Of a stretch of 15,952 bases of DNA, positions 1-5,755 are shown piece after piece. Location of the stretch: assembly GCA_035455445.1 (NCBI GenBank), contig DATIFC010000178.1:1-15952 (forward strand), given 5' to 3'. The DNA comes from AC-32 sp035455445. Its GTDB lineage: Bacteria; Actinomycetota; Thermoleophilia; Gaiellales; Gaiellaceae. Position 1 is the first letter of the stretch; the number at the start of each line of letters is the position of its first letter. The notes under the pieces were generated by a model, which saw nothing but the letters and a program-made list of their open reading frames with translations, was not told the origin of the DNA and did not search any database. A program made the translations under genes and the position numbers.

Positions 1-1466
1 CGCTCGCGCGCGAGCGGGAGCGCGACCGCGGCCGCGGCGAGCACGACGGCCTCGAGCAGGAGCGCCGGATGCGCCTGCAGCGCGCGCAGGAGCGCCTCCG
101 CCACTGCGAACGCGTCGCTGCTGCCGGCGATCCCGAGGCCCCTAGGCGGGCTCGCTCCCGTGAACGGGAGCGAGGCGTGCCGCAGGCCCGCCACGAGCGC
201 GGCGAGCAACACCGCCGCGGCCACCTGGAGGGCGCGGCGCGAGCGGCCGCCGATCCCCTGGGCGGCCAACGGCAGGAAGCCGAGCGCGAGCACGGGCGCG
301 AGCAGCGGCCCGAGCGCGAGGAAGAGCCCCTGGCGCGGCGCGCGCCAGGAGAGCGCGAGCCAGGCGCACGCGACTGCCGCGTAGACCAGCGCGAGCCCGG
401 AGGAGACGTTGCCGAGCGGCAGAACCGGCACGGCGAGCGCGAAGGCCAGCCCGAGGCGCGGCCGCACGAGCGTGAGCGCTCCCGCGAGCAGCGCGAGCAG
501 CGGCGCGAAGAGCGGGGGGTAGAACGGGAGCTCTGCCGCCGTCCAGCCTGCGAAGAGCGCCGCCGCCGCCGGAGCTGCGAGCCGCAGCGAGACGCCCAGC
601 GCCGGGATCGTCGGGCGGGTCTTCCGCCGCCGCACCCGCTCGGCGAAGGCGTCGCGCAGCTCGTGCGCGAGCAGCGCCGCGGAGGGCCTCGCGGCCGGGT
701 CGAGCGCGAGCATCCGGTCGACGAGCGCGCAGAGCGGCTTCGGCAGGTCGGGCCGGACCTGGGCGAGCGGCGCTGCGCCGGACTCGATCCGCTTCGCGGT
801 CTCGAGCAGCGAGCCGTTCCAGAACGGGTGCCAGCCGGCAAGCGACTCCCACAGCATCGTGCCGACCGCCCAGACGTCCGCCGGCGGCCCGCCGGACTCC
901 CCGTGCACGAGGCGCTCGGGCGGAACGTACGCGAGCGTCCCAGGCACGTCCCCCGTCGCCGTCAGCGTCTCCTCCTCGGCGAGCTGGGCGAGCCCGAAGT
1001 CGAGCAGGCGCGCCGAGAGGCCGGCCCCCTCGGCGAGCAGCACGTTGGAGGGCTTCACGTCGCGGTGCACGATCCCGCGGGCGTGCGCGTGCGCGAGGCC
1101 CTCGAGCACCTGCGCCGCGGTCTCGACGGCGGCCGCGTCGTCGAGCTGGCCGGCCCGCAGCGCCTGCCGCATCGTCTGCCCGGGCACGTACTCGTAGGCG
1201 ATGTAGACGTTGCGCATGTCGCGCTCGAAGCCGTAGGCGCGCAGGCAGCGCTCGTGCCGCAGCCGCGCCGCCGCGAGCGCCTCGCGCTCGGCGCGGGTCG
1301 CCGCCTTGCCCTCCCGCGGGACGATCTTCAGCGCGACGTCGAGCCCCGTTCGCTCGTCGCGTGCGAGCCAGACGGAGCCCGAGCCGCCGCTGCCGAGCGG
1401 CCGCAGGGGGCGGTAGCGCCCGGCGACGAGCTCGTTCGAGGACAGCGCGAGGGCAGCTTCCGCCAC
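1..1466 (-). CDS. Serine/threonine protein kinase with multi-pass membrane C-terminus (3' end outside window)
   Basis: Reading leftward from a GTG at 1466, the frame stays open to the window edge (488 codons, no stop reached). It encodes a Hanks-type kinase. The glycine loop GSGGSGSV is at residues 25-32, the ATP-anchoring Lys in VALKI at 47, the catalytic loop HRDVKPSN at 134-141 and DFG at 156-158; an APE-like PPE follows the activation segment. The kinase domain ends near residue 270. The rest is Leu/Ala/Pro-rich hydrophobic segments, so the catalytic domain is probably cytoplasmic and tethered by several C-terminal helices. No PASTA repeats are seen in the visible part. The GTG was chosen because the kinase fold begins 15 residues later and no better start lies upstream; a TTG at about 1545 is possible, and the ribosome-binding site is weak. 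It is divergent from the membrane-protein gene at 1558. Family is certain; substrate unknown. Confidence 0.95.
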   Translation of the reverse strand, partial: MAEAALALSSNELVAGRYRPLRPLGSGGSGSVWLARDERTGLDVALKIVPREGKAATRAEREALAAARLRHERCLRAYGFERDMRNVYIAYEYVPGQTMRQALRAGQLDDAAAVETAAQVLEGLAHAHARGIVHRDVKPSNVLLAEGAGLSARLLDFGLAQLAEEETLTATGDVPGTLAYVPPERLVHGESGGPPADVWAVGTMLWESLAGWHPFWNGSLLETAKRIESGAAPLAQVRPDLPKPLCALVDRMLALDPAARPSAALLAHELRDAFAERVRRRKTRPTIPALGVSLRLAAPAAAALFAGWTAAELPFYPPLFAPLLALLAGALTLVRPRLGLAFALAVPVLPLGNVSSGLALVYAAVACAWLALSWRAPRQGLFLALGPLLAPVLALGFLPLAAQGIGGRSRRALQVAAAVLLAALVAGLRHASLPFTGASPPRGLGIAGSSDAFAVAEALLRALQAHPALLLEAVVLAAAAVALPLARE

Positions 1467-1514
1467 GGTTTCCCGGATTTCGACGCGGGGCCGAGAGTCC
1501 TGCCCCGGCCGACG

Positions 1515-1540
1515 AAGTCGGTAGAGTGAGCCGACTTTTT
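1515..1540 (+). promoter_or_regulatory. Inverted repeat in the divergent kinase/membrane-protein intergenic region
   Basis: AAGTCGG (1515-1521) and CCGACTT (1531-1537) form a 7-bp inverted repeat around a 9-base centre. The centre contains TAGAGT (1522-1527), a TANNNT-type -10 candidate for the plus-strand gene starting at 1558. Five T residues follow on the plus strand, so it could also fold as a terminator-like hairpin in the leader. It could be an operator over divergent promoters or an attenuator. The sequence does not decide between them, and I see no good -35. Confidence 0.4.
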
Positions 1541-1557
1541 CCTGCAAAAGGCCGGGC

Positions 1558-2712
1558 GTGAGCGAGCACGACACCGACATCGATTTCGACTTCTTCGAAG
1601 ACGAGCCGCCGACGCAGGAGTCGTCGAGGACGGAGCGGCTGATCGCGCGGCGGGGGCCGCAGGGGCCGAAGCGCCCTCCGCGCGGCCCGACGAACCTCAC
1701 GCCGTTGCTGCGGCTGGTCGGGCTGATCGCCTTCGCGATCCTGATCATCGTGCTGCTCGTGCTCTGGGTGCAGAGCTGCCAGGAGGCGAGCAAGGAGAAG
1801 ACCTACAAGAGCTACATGACCAAGGTCTCCGAGGTGGCGGGCTCGTCGGCCCAGGTCGGCAAGCAGCTCAGCCAGGTGCTCGTCGGCCAGGGGCTGAAGG
1901 AGGCGCAGGTCGAGCAGCGCGTCGCGGGCCTCGCCAGGCAGGAGCAGCTCGACGTCGAGCGGGCCCGGGAGATCACTCCGCCGGGAACGCTGCGCGACGA
2001 GCACGACGCGCTGATCCAGGCGCTGCAGTACCGCGTCTCCGGCCTGAGCGGCCTCGCGAGCGCGCTGGCCGCGACAGCGAACGTGAAGGACACGACCCGC
2101 GCCGGCGGCGTGCTGGCGGGGCAGATGCAGCGCCTGCTCGCGAGCGACGTGATCTACGACGACTCGTTCAAGGCTCCGTCCGCCGCAGAGCTGAACCGCC
2201 AGGGCGTCACCGGCACCAACGAGAGCGGCGGCCCGCTCGTGCCGGACTCGAACTTCCTGCAGAGCTCCGACCTCGTCACGACGCAGGCGATGACCACCGT
2301 CCTGAGCAAGATCCGCGGCGGCTCGGTCACGCCGAGCCAGGGCGGGTTGCGCGGGACGAACCTCGTCTCGACCAAGGTCCAGCCGCAGGGCCAGGAGCTG
2401 AGCACGTCCCAGACCAACACGATCGTCTCGCGCACGGGCATGAGGATCGAGGTGACCGTGAAGGACTCCGGCGACTCGCAGGAGGCCAACATCCCGGTGA
2501 CGCTGACGATCCAGCAGCCGAGCGGGAACATCGTCAAGAAGGCCACGATCACGTTCATCAACCCCGGCGAGGAGAAGACCGTCACCTTCTCGAACTTCGG
2601 GGCGGTGAACTTCGGCGTGCAGGCGACGATCAAGGTCGAGGTGCAGCCGGTGCAGAACGAATCCAACACGAACAACAACTCGGCGGACTACCCCGTCATC
2701 TTCTCTGCCTAG
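1558..2712 (+). CDS. Membrane-anchored protein with extracytoplasmic CARDB-like C-terminal domain
   Basis: This 384-residue protein is not recognised as a named family member. Residues 1-47 are an acidic then Arg/Pro-rich cytoplasmic tail. Residues about 50-71 are a single strongly hydrophobic helix. Residues about 75-190 are helical and Gln/Ala/Leu-rich (probable coiled coil), and 190-290 is a Ser/Thr/Gly/Gln-rich linker. Residues about 295-384 look like a beta-sandwich of the CARDB/DUF11 adhesion type: alternating valine-rich strands, a NPGEEKTVTF turn, and an ending with Asn-rich NESNTNNNSADYPV. The polarity is probably N-in/C-out. The GTG start at 1558 is only three bases from the next good reading and gives a plausible cytoplasmic tail. 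The gene is divergent from the kinase, whose own membrane part suggests a shared envelope role (inference). The DUF4446 gene begins 3 bases after its stop, so the two are co-transcribed. Confidence 0.85.
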   Translation: MSEHDTDIDFDFFEDEPPTQESSRTERLIARRGPQGPKRPPRGPTNLTPLLRLVGLIAFAILIIVLLVLWVQSCQEASKEKTYKSYMTKVSEVAGSSAQVGKQLSQVLVGQGLKEAQVEQRVAGLARQEQLDVERAREITPPGTLRDEHDALIQALQYRVSGLSGLASALAATANVKDTTRAGGVLAGQMQRLLASDVIYDDSFKAPSAAELNRQGVTGTNESGGPLVPDSNFLQSSDLVTTQAMTTVLSKIRGGSVTPSQGGLRGTNLVSTKVQPQGQELSTSQTNTIVSRTGMRIEVTVKDSGDSQEANIPVTLTIQQPSGNIVKKATITFINPGEEKTVTFSNFGAVNFGVQATIKVEVQPVQNESNTNNNSADYPVIFSA

Positions 2713-2715
2713 CGC

Positions 2716-3198
2716 GTGAGCGTCTCGAGCGCGACCGCCGCCTGGATCGCGATCGCGGCTGCGGCCGTCGCGGTGCTCGCGCTCGCCGCCGTCGTCTGGG
2801 TGCTCGCGCGCATCCGACGGCTTCGGGAGGGCCAGGCCGTGCTGCTCGGCGACGGCAAGACCGACCTCGTCGACTTCGCCGTCTCGCTGCAGGGCCGGAT
2901 CGACGACCTCCACCGCGCGGTGGACGAGATCGCGGCCGGCCTCGTGCGCGTCGACCGGCGCGTGGACGGCTCGGTCACGAACACCTCGATCGTCCGCTAC
3001 GACGCCTACGAGGACACCGGCGGCCACCAGTCGGCGTCGCTGGCCGTGCTCGACTCGGCGCGCTCGGGTGTCGTCGTGACGGCGATCCAGGGGCGCGACT
3101 ACGCCCGGATCTACATGAAGGAGCTCGACCGCGGCCGGGCCTCGATCGCCCTCTCGCCGGAAGAAGCGGAAGCCGTTGAGAGGGCCATGTCCCGCTAA
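2716..3198 (+). CDS. DUF4446 family membrane-anchored protein
   Basis: This 160-residue protein matches the DUF4446 family from memory. An N-terminal transmembrane helix (about 8-30) is followed by a basic stop-transfer region and a short helical stretch with LLGDGKTDLVDF. The conserved core is near SIVRYDAYEDTGGHQSASLAVLD, where the family typically has a VRYDAFNEMGG-QSFS-like motif. The end is LSPEEAEAVERAM. The family is common in Gram-positives and its function is unknown. The GTG start lies 3 bases after the preceding TAG with no strong ribosome-binding site, which suggests translational coupling. A hairpin directly after the TAA probably ends the two-gene unit. Confidence 0.88.
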   Translation: MSVSSATAAWIAIAAAAVAVLALAAVVWVLARIRRLREGQAVLLGDGKTDLVDFAVSLQGRIDDLHRAVDEIAAGLVRVDRRVDGSVTNTSIVRYDAYEDTGGHQSASLAVLDSARSGVVVTAIQGRDYARIYMKELDRGRASIALSPEEAEAVERAMSR

Positions 3199-3224
3199 GA
3201 CGCCCTAGGGGCTAACCCGCGCAG

Positions 3225-3249
3225 AGCACTCGGCCTGCGGCCGAGTGCT
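3225..3249 (+). terminator. Perfect 11-bp hairpin after the DUF4446 gene
   Basis: AGCACTCGGCC (3225-3235) and GGCCGAGTGCT (3239-3249) are exact reverse complements around a TGC loop, 27 bases after the TAA of the upstream gene. No T-tract follows, so if it terminates it is a U-less or processing-type hairpin. It also sits just upstream of the HNH gene and could affect that promoter. Confidence 0.6.
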
Positions 3250-3262
3250 GCACGCTGGCTGG

Positions 3263-3268
3263 TAAATT
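3263..3268 (+). promoter_or_regulatory. Candidate -10 box of the HNH gene
   Basis: TAAATT is the most AT-rich hexamer in the local GC-rich DNA and fits TANNNT. No -35 consensus is seen; the -35 region falls in the preceding hairpin. Transcripts starting 6-8 bases downstream would begin at or just before the in-frame TTG at 3276, so the mRNA may be leaderless and the real start may be TTG 3276 instead of GTG 3270. Confidence 0.4.
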
Positions 3269-3269
3269 C

Positions 3270-3806
3270 GTGGCGTTGCAGCAGGTTTTGGTACTCAATG
3301 CGAGCTATGAGCCCTTGAACGTGACGACTGTCCGAAGGGCGCACGTGCTCGTGTTCAAGGGCAAGGCCGAGGTGATCGAGGAGCTCGACCAGCCCCTCAG
3401 ATCGGCGACGGGGGCCTTTCCGTGGCCGCACGTGATCCGGCTCGTCCAGTACGTGCGCGTGCCGCGCACGCTGCAGCGGAAGATCTCGCGCCGAGCGCTC
3501 TTCGCCCGCGACGGCTGGCGCTGCATGTACTGCGGGACGACGAGCGGGCGGCTGACGCTCGACCACGTCGTGCCGCGCAGCCGCGGCGGCGGCTCGGTCT
3601 GGGAGAACGTCGTCACCTCCTGCGCGCCCTGCAACATGCGCAAGGGCAACCGCCTCCCGGACGAGGTCGAGATGACGCTGCGAAAGCCGCCGCGCGCGCC
3701 TGCGCCGGTGCTCTTCATCCACCTCGCGACGCCGAAGATTCCCAACCGCTGGCAGCCGTACCTGACGGGTTTCGGCGACACCACGCCCGCGGCGGCGACC
3801 GGCTGA
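3270..3806 (+). CDS. HNH endonuclease
   Basis: This 178-residue protein has the treble-clef HNH fold. A first zinc knuckle CMYC is at 85-88 and a second CAPC at 118-121. The LDHVVPRSRGG strand-turn at 97-107 carries the catalytic His99, and W-E-N113 and N127 supply the Asn positions. The N-terminal VLVLNASYEPLNVTTVRRAHVLVFKGKAEV is the typical lead-in of the widespread actinobacterial and cyanobacterial HNH family; those proteins are stand-alone and their role is not settled. The family normally starts only a few residues before VLNASYEPL, which fits either GTG 3270 or TTG 3276. No methylase or other restriction partner is nearby, so I do not call it a restriction enzyme. Confidence 0.93.
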   Translation: MALQQVLVLNASYEPLNVTTVRRAHVLVFKGKAEVIEELDQPLRSATGAFPWPHVIRLVQYVRVPRTLQRKISRRALFARDGWRCMYCGTTSGRLTLDHVVPRSRGGGSVWENVVTSCAPCNMRKGNRLPDEVEMTLRKPPRAPAPVLFIHLATPKIPNRWQPYLTGFGDTTPAAATG

Positions 3807-3811
3807 CGTGA

Positions 3812-3829
3812 CGCCGGCGGGAGCCGGCG
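3812..3829 (+). terminator. Hairpin after the HNH gene
   Basis: CGCCGGC (3812-3818) and GCCGGCG (3823-3829) form a perfect 7-bp stem with a GGGA loop, 6 bases after the HNH stop. There is no T-tract, so it is a weak terminator call. Confidence 0.45.
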
Positions 3830-3834
3830 GCGTA

Positions 3835-3860
3835 CCTCCTGCGGAACCCGAACCGGGAGG
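3835..3860 (+). promoter_or_regulatory. Hairpin able to sequester the ribosome-binding site of the SIMPL gene
   Basis: The ribosome-binding site GGGAGG (3855-3860) lies 5 bases before the ATG at 3866. CCTCC at 3835-3839 is a perfect anti-Shine-Dalgarno that can pair with GGAGG (3856-3860). CGG (3842-3844) and CCG (3853-3855) extend the stem across a 2-base bulge, leaving an 8-base loop. Folding would hide the site. Whether this is regulated is unknown. Confidence 0.4.
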
Positions 3861-3865
3861 ACCCG

Positions 3866-4573
3866 ATGAGACTCGTGTATCTGACCGTCGCCGTGGGCGC
3901 CCTTGCCGCGGCCGTGGCGTTCGCCGGGGTCGGGCGGCCCGACACCGCGCGTGGCTCGGCGCCGGACGGGCGCAGCGTCACCGTCACCGGGACGGCGAGT
4001 GTCCAGGCCGTGCCCGACCAGGCCGGCTTCTCCGCCGGGGTCTCCACCGACGCGGCCACGGCAAGGGCGGCGCTCGCGGCCAACGCGACCAAGGCTGCGC
4101 GCGTGCTGGAGGCGCTGCAGGCGGCCGGCGTCGCGAAGAACGATCTGCAGACCCAGGACGTGACCGTCTCGCCGCGCTGGAACGACCGCGGCGAGCAGGA
4201 CGGCTTCACCGCGCACACCTCCGTGCAGGTGCACGTGCGGGACGTTCGGCAGGCCGGGCGCCTGATCGACGCCGCCGTGGCCGCCGGCGCGACCGAGACC
4301 TCCGGCCCGAGCTTCGACCGGGGCGACCGCGACGCGCTCTACCGCGACGCGCTCAGGAAGGCGTTCGCCGAGGCGCGGCTCAAGGCCGAGACACTGGCCG
4401 GCGAGGCGGGCTCGAGCCTCGGCCGCGTGCTTCGCATCGAGGAGGCGGCGCCCGTGAGCGCCGAGCCGATGCCGCTCGCCATGCGCGCCGCGGCCGAAGG
4501 CACGACGCCCGTCGAGCCGGGCAGGCAGAAGGTGCAGGCCGGCGTGACGGTGACGTTCGGCCTGTCGGGTTAG
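3866..4573 (+). CDS. Secreted SIMPL (DUF541) domain protein, YggE-like
   Basis: This 235-residue protein has an N-terminal hydrophobic signal segment or anchor (MRLVYLTVAVGALAAAVAFA) followed by the SIMPL domain. The SVTVTGTASVQAVPDQAGFSAGV strand motif at about 37-60 is the family hallmark (G-x-G/T-x-V-x-x-xPD-A). The A/N-rich helix, the LQTQDVTVSPRW motif and the ALRKAFAEARLKAETLAGEAG helix also match YggE/BP26 proteins. These form oligomeric rings in the periplasm or at the cell surface and have been linked to oxidative stress, but the function is poorly defined. The ATG is well supported by GGGAGG at 5-base spacing. The gene stands alone between hairpins on both sides and converges on the rhodanese gene. 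Confidence 0.92.
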   Translation: MRLVYLTVAVGALAAAVAFAGVGRPDTARGSAPDGRSVTVTGTASVQAVPDQAGFSAGVSTDAATARAALAANATKAARVLEALQAAGVAKNDLQTQDVTVSPRWNDRGEQDGFTAHTSVQVHVRDVRQAGRLIDAAVAAGATETSGPSFDRGDRDALYRDALRKAFAEARLKAETLAGEAGSSLGRVLRIEEAAPVSAEPMPLAMRAAAEGTTPVEPGRQKVQAGVTVTFGLSG

Positions 4574-4612
4574 AGGGGCGGATCGTCGCGCCACTGCCAC
4601 GGCGTGTTGGAC

Positions 4613-4639
4613 GGCCGCGTCGGCTGAGCCGCCGCGGCC
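4613..4639. terminator. Long hairpin between convergent genes (probable bidirectional terminator)
   Basis: GGCCGCG (4613-4619) pairs with CGCGGCC (4633-4639), and inside it CGGCT (4621-4625) pairs with AGCCG (4627-4631), with one T/C mismatch between the two helices. It sits in the 94-base gap between the convergent SIMPL and rhodanese stops. A second small CGACG/CGTCG stem follows at about 4641-4655. No U-tract is present on either strand. Confidence 0.55.
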
Positions 4640-4667
4640 TCGACGGTCGGCGTCGCAAGAGAGCGCC

Positions 4668-5363
4668 TCAGCCTCGCGTGAGCGGCAGCCCGAGTTGCTC
4701 CCACTCGCTCCACGAGCCCGGGTAGAGCCGCCCCTCGCGGCCGGAGAGCCAGAGCCGGTGCAGGGTGATGCAGGCCGTAACGCCGGAGCCGCAGTACGCG
4801 ACGAGCTCGCCCTCGGGGAGCTCCGGGAGCGGCTCGTCCCACGGAGCGCTGCGCGCTCCGGGGACGCGGCCGGGAACGCGGTCGATCGGGTTCGGCTCGC
4901 CGCGGAAGCGCTCGGGCCTGCGGGAGTCGACGACCACGAGCTCCTCGAGGCGCGCCGCGAGCTCGTCGGCCTCGATCGCGTCGCCTTCGCGCGGCTGCGG
5001 CGTGAGCTCGGCCGGCTCGACGTGCTCCTCGCCCGGGCGCAGCGGCCCGCGCCAGGCGTCGAGCTCGAGCACGGCGCAGTCGTCGTGGCCGAAGTGGCGC
5101 AGCAGCCACCAGAGCCGCTCCGCGCCGCCCATGCTCCCGTAGGCGACTACGAAGACGCCGTCGCCGATCCCGGCCCGCGAGGCCGCCTTGGCGAACTCGT
5201 CGGCGGCCGGCAGCGGATGCCGCCCGCGCGGCCCCGGGGGCGCTGCGAGGTCGGCGTCGACATCCAGGAAGGACGCGCCCGGAATGTGCCCGGCGAGGTA
5301 GAGCTCGCGCCCGCGCCCGGGCGAGCCGAGCTCCCAGCGGCAGTCGACGAACTGGTACCGCAT
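4668..5363 (-). CDS. Two-domain rhodanese sulfurtransferase (thiosulfate/3-mercaptopyruvate type)
   Basis: This 231-residue protein is shorter than the usual 270-290 because both domains are trimmed. The N-terminal domain (1-120) begins FVDCRW and contains YLAGHIPGASFLDVDADL, the rhodanese A-GHIPGA motif. Its active-site position is YGSMGGAERLWW with no Cys, as expected for the non-catalytic half. The C-terminal domain (130-231) has VVVDSR, VPGRVPGA and the catalytic loop YCGSGVTA with Cys191; this CG-GVTA loop is typical of thiosulfate and mercaptopyruvate sulfurtransferases (EC 2.8.1.1/2.8.1.2). The ATG at 5363 is preceded at 7-base distance by a TACCGT box, so translation is probably leaderless. 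It is monocistronic. Whether its donor is thiosulfate or mercaptopyruvate cannot be decided here. Confidence 0.93.
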   Translation of the reverse strand: MRYQFVDCRWELGSPGRGRELYLAGHIPGASFLDVDADLAAPPGPRGRHPLPAADEFAKAASRAGIGDGVFVVAYGSMGGAERLWWLLRHFGHDDCAVLELDAWRGPLRPGEEHVEPAELTPQPREGDAIEADELAARLEELVVVDSRRPERFRGEPNPIDRVPGRVPGARSAPWDEPLPELPEGELVAYCGSGVTACITLHRLWLSGREGRLYPGSWSEWEQLGLPLTRG

Positions 5364-5370
5364 CGCGCGA

Positions 5371-5376
5371 ACGGTA
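5371..5376 (-). promoter_or_regulatory. -10 box of the rhodanese gene (leaderless mRNA likely)
   Basis: On the minus strand TACCGT (TANNNT class) is followed by 7 bases and then the ATG at 5363. Transcription would therefore start at or next to the initiation codon. No Shine-Dalgarno is present, and no TTG-type -35 is visible 17 bases upstream. Confidence 0.5.
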
Positions 5377-5383
5377 CTCAGGC

Positions 5384-5423
5384 GATGATTCCGAGTGGTG
5401 GTAGGGCTGCCTCGGGGATCATC
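5384..5423. repeat. Imperfect inverted repeat upstream of the rhodanese gene
   Basis: GATGAT (5384-5389) and CCGAG (5391-5395) are complementary to CTCGG (5411-5415) and ATCATC (5418-5423), with a T versus GG mismatch and a 15-base loop. It lies directly behind the rhodanese -10 box, so it could be a binding site. No function is assigned. Confidence 0.35.
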
Positions 5424-5518
5424 AGAGGCATGTCCGTTCCCGAGACTCCCGGCGGCGGGCCAGGCGTCAAGTCTCTATTCGGCAAGTGGTACCGCCGCAT
5501 GCCCCGACCCAGCCTGCG

Positions 5519-5543
5519 TCCTAGTAACAGTCTGTTACTAGGA
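5519..5543. promoter_or_regulatory. Perfect 25-bp palindrome, TetR-type operator candidate (site 1)
   Basis: TCCTAGTAACAG (5519-5530) and CTGTTACTAGGA (5532-5543) are exact reverse complements around a central T. The core AGTAACAG-N-CTGTTACT is shared with site 2 at 5590-5610. Odd-length, AT-richer palindromes of this kind are typical TetR/AcrR-family operators, though no such regulator gene is in the window. The right arm overlaps a perfect AGGAGG ribosome-binding site (5540-5545) for the ATG at 5551. Confidence 0.7.
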
Positions 5544-5589
5544 GGCCTCGATGCGCGCCACCGTTTGGGATCCACGGAGCGCTGCGAGT
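5540..5589 (+). other. Orphan ribosome-binding site and start codon between two operators (gene relic?)
   Basis: AGGAGG (5540-5545), 5 bases, then ATG at 5551 opens MRATVWDPRS, after which the frame runs into operator site 2 and then antisense to the amtB operon. The frame is open for a long distance only because it mirrors a GC-rich coding strand, so I do not annotate a gene. The opening resembles the MRATV-type N-termini of some oxidoreductases (a weak resemblance). The likeliest reading is the promoter end of a TetR-controlled gene whose body has been deleted. Confidence 0.4.
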
Positions 5590-5610
5590 CAAGTAACAGA
5601 CTGTTACTTG
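5590..5610. promoter_or_regulatory. Perfect 21-bp palindrome, TetR-type operator candidate (site 2)
   Basis: CAAGTAACAG (5590-5599) and CTGTTACTTG (5601-5610) are exact reverse complements around a central A. It has the same core as site 1, with centres 69 bp apart. It begins one base beyond the stop of the last gene of the amtB operon. Confidence 0.7.
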
Positions 5611-5611
5611 T

Positions 5612-5755
5612 TCAGGCGAACGCGCTGCGGAACACCGCCGGGCGGAGGCCGAGCGGGCGCTTGCAGCGGCCGCACCAGCTCTGGCTCGAGCCCTTCTGAT
5701 CGGACCGCTCCCGCAGGAGAGGCTTCTCGCAGGTGCACTTCTCGTCAGTCTTCAT
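5612..5755 (-). CDS. 47-residue Cys-rich (zinc-ribbon-like) peptide, last gene of the glnA-amtB operon
   Basis: The ATG at 5755 overlaps the amtB stop in an ATGA motif, and a strong GAGGAGG lies 4 bases upstream inside the end of amtB, so translation is coupled and the start is secure. The peptide has a CxC pair (Cys7, Cys9) and a CxxC pair (Cys28, Cys31) in WCGRCKRPLG. That is four ligands suited to one zinc or another soft metal ion. It is rich in Lys and Arg with no membrane segment, so it is probably cytoplasmic. I do not recognise the family. Its position implies a role linked to ammonium uptake or to regulation of the operon (inference). Confidence 0.8.
   Translation of the reverse strand: MKTDEKCTCEKPLLRERSDQKGSSQSWCGRCKRPLGLRPAVFRSAFA

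Noticed and set aside
142..3027. 961-codon minus-strand open frame across the kinase and the two membrane-protein genes
   Set aside because: Its product is Arg/Ala-rich shadow sequence, while both the kinase frame and the opposite-strand genes have clear family motifs.
3270..3806. Restriction-modification system based on the HNH gene
   Set aside because: No methyltransferase, specificity or helicase gene is adjacent, and this HNH family normally stands alone.
5519..5610. The two palindromes as intrinsic terminators of the amtB operon
   Set aside because: Single-base loops, AT-rich stems and absence of a T-tract on either strand fit protein-binding operators better than terminators.
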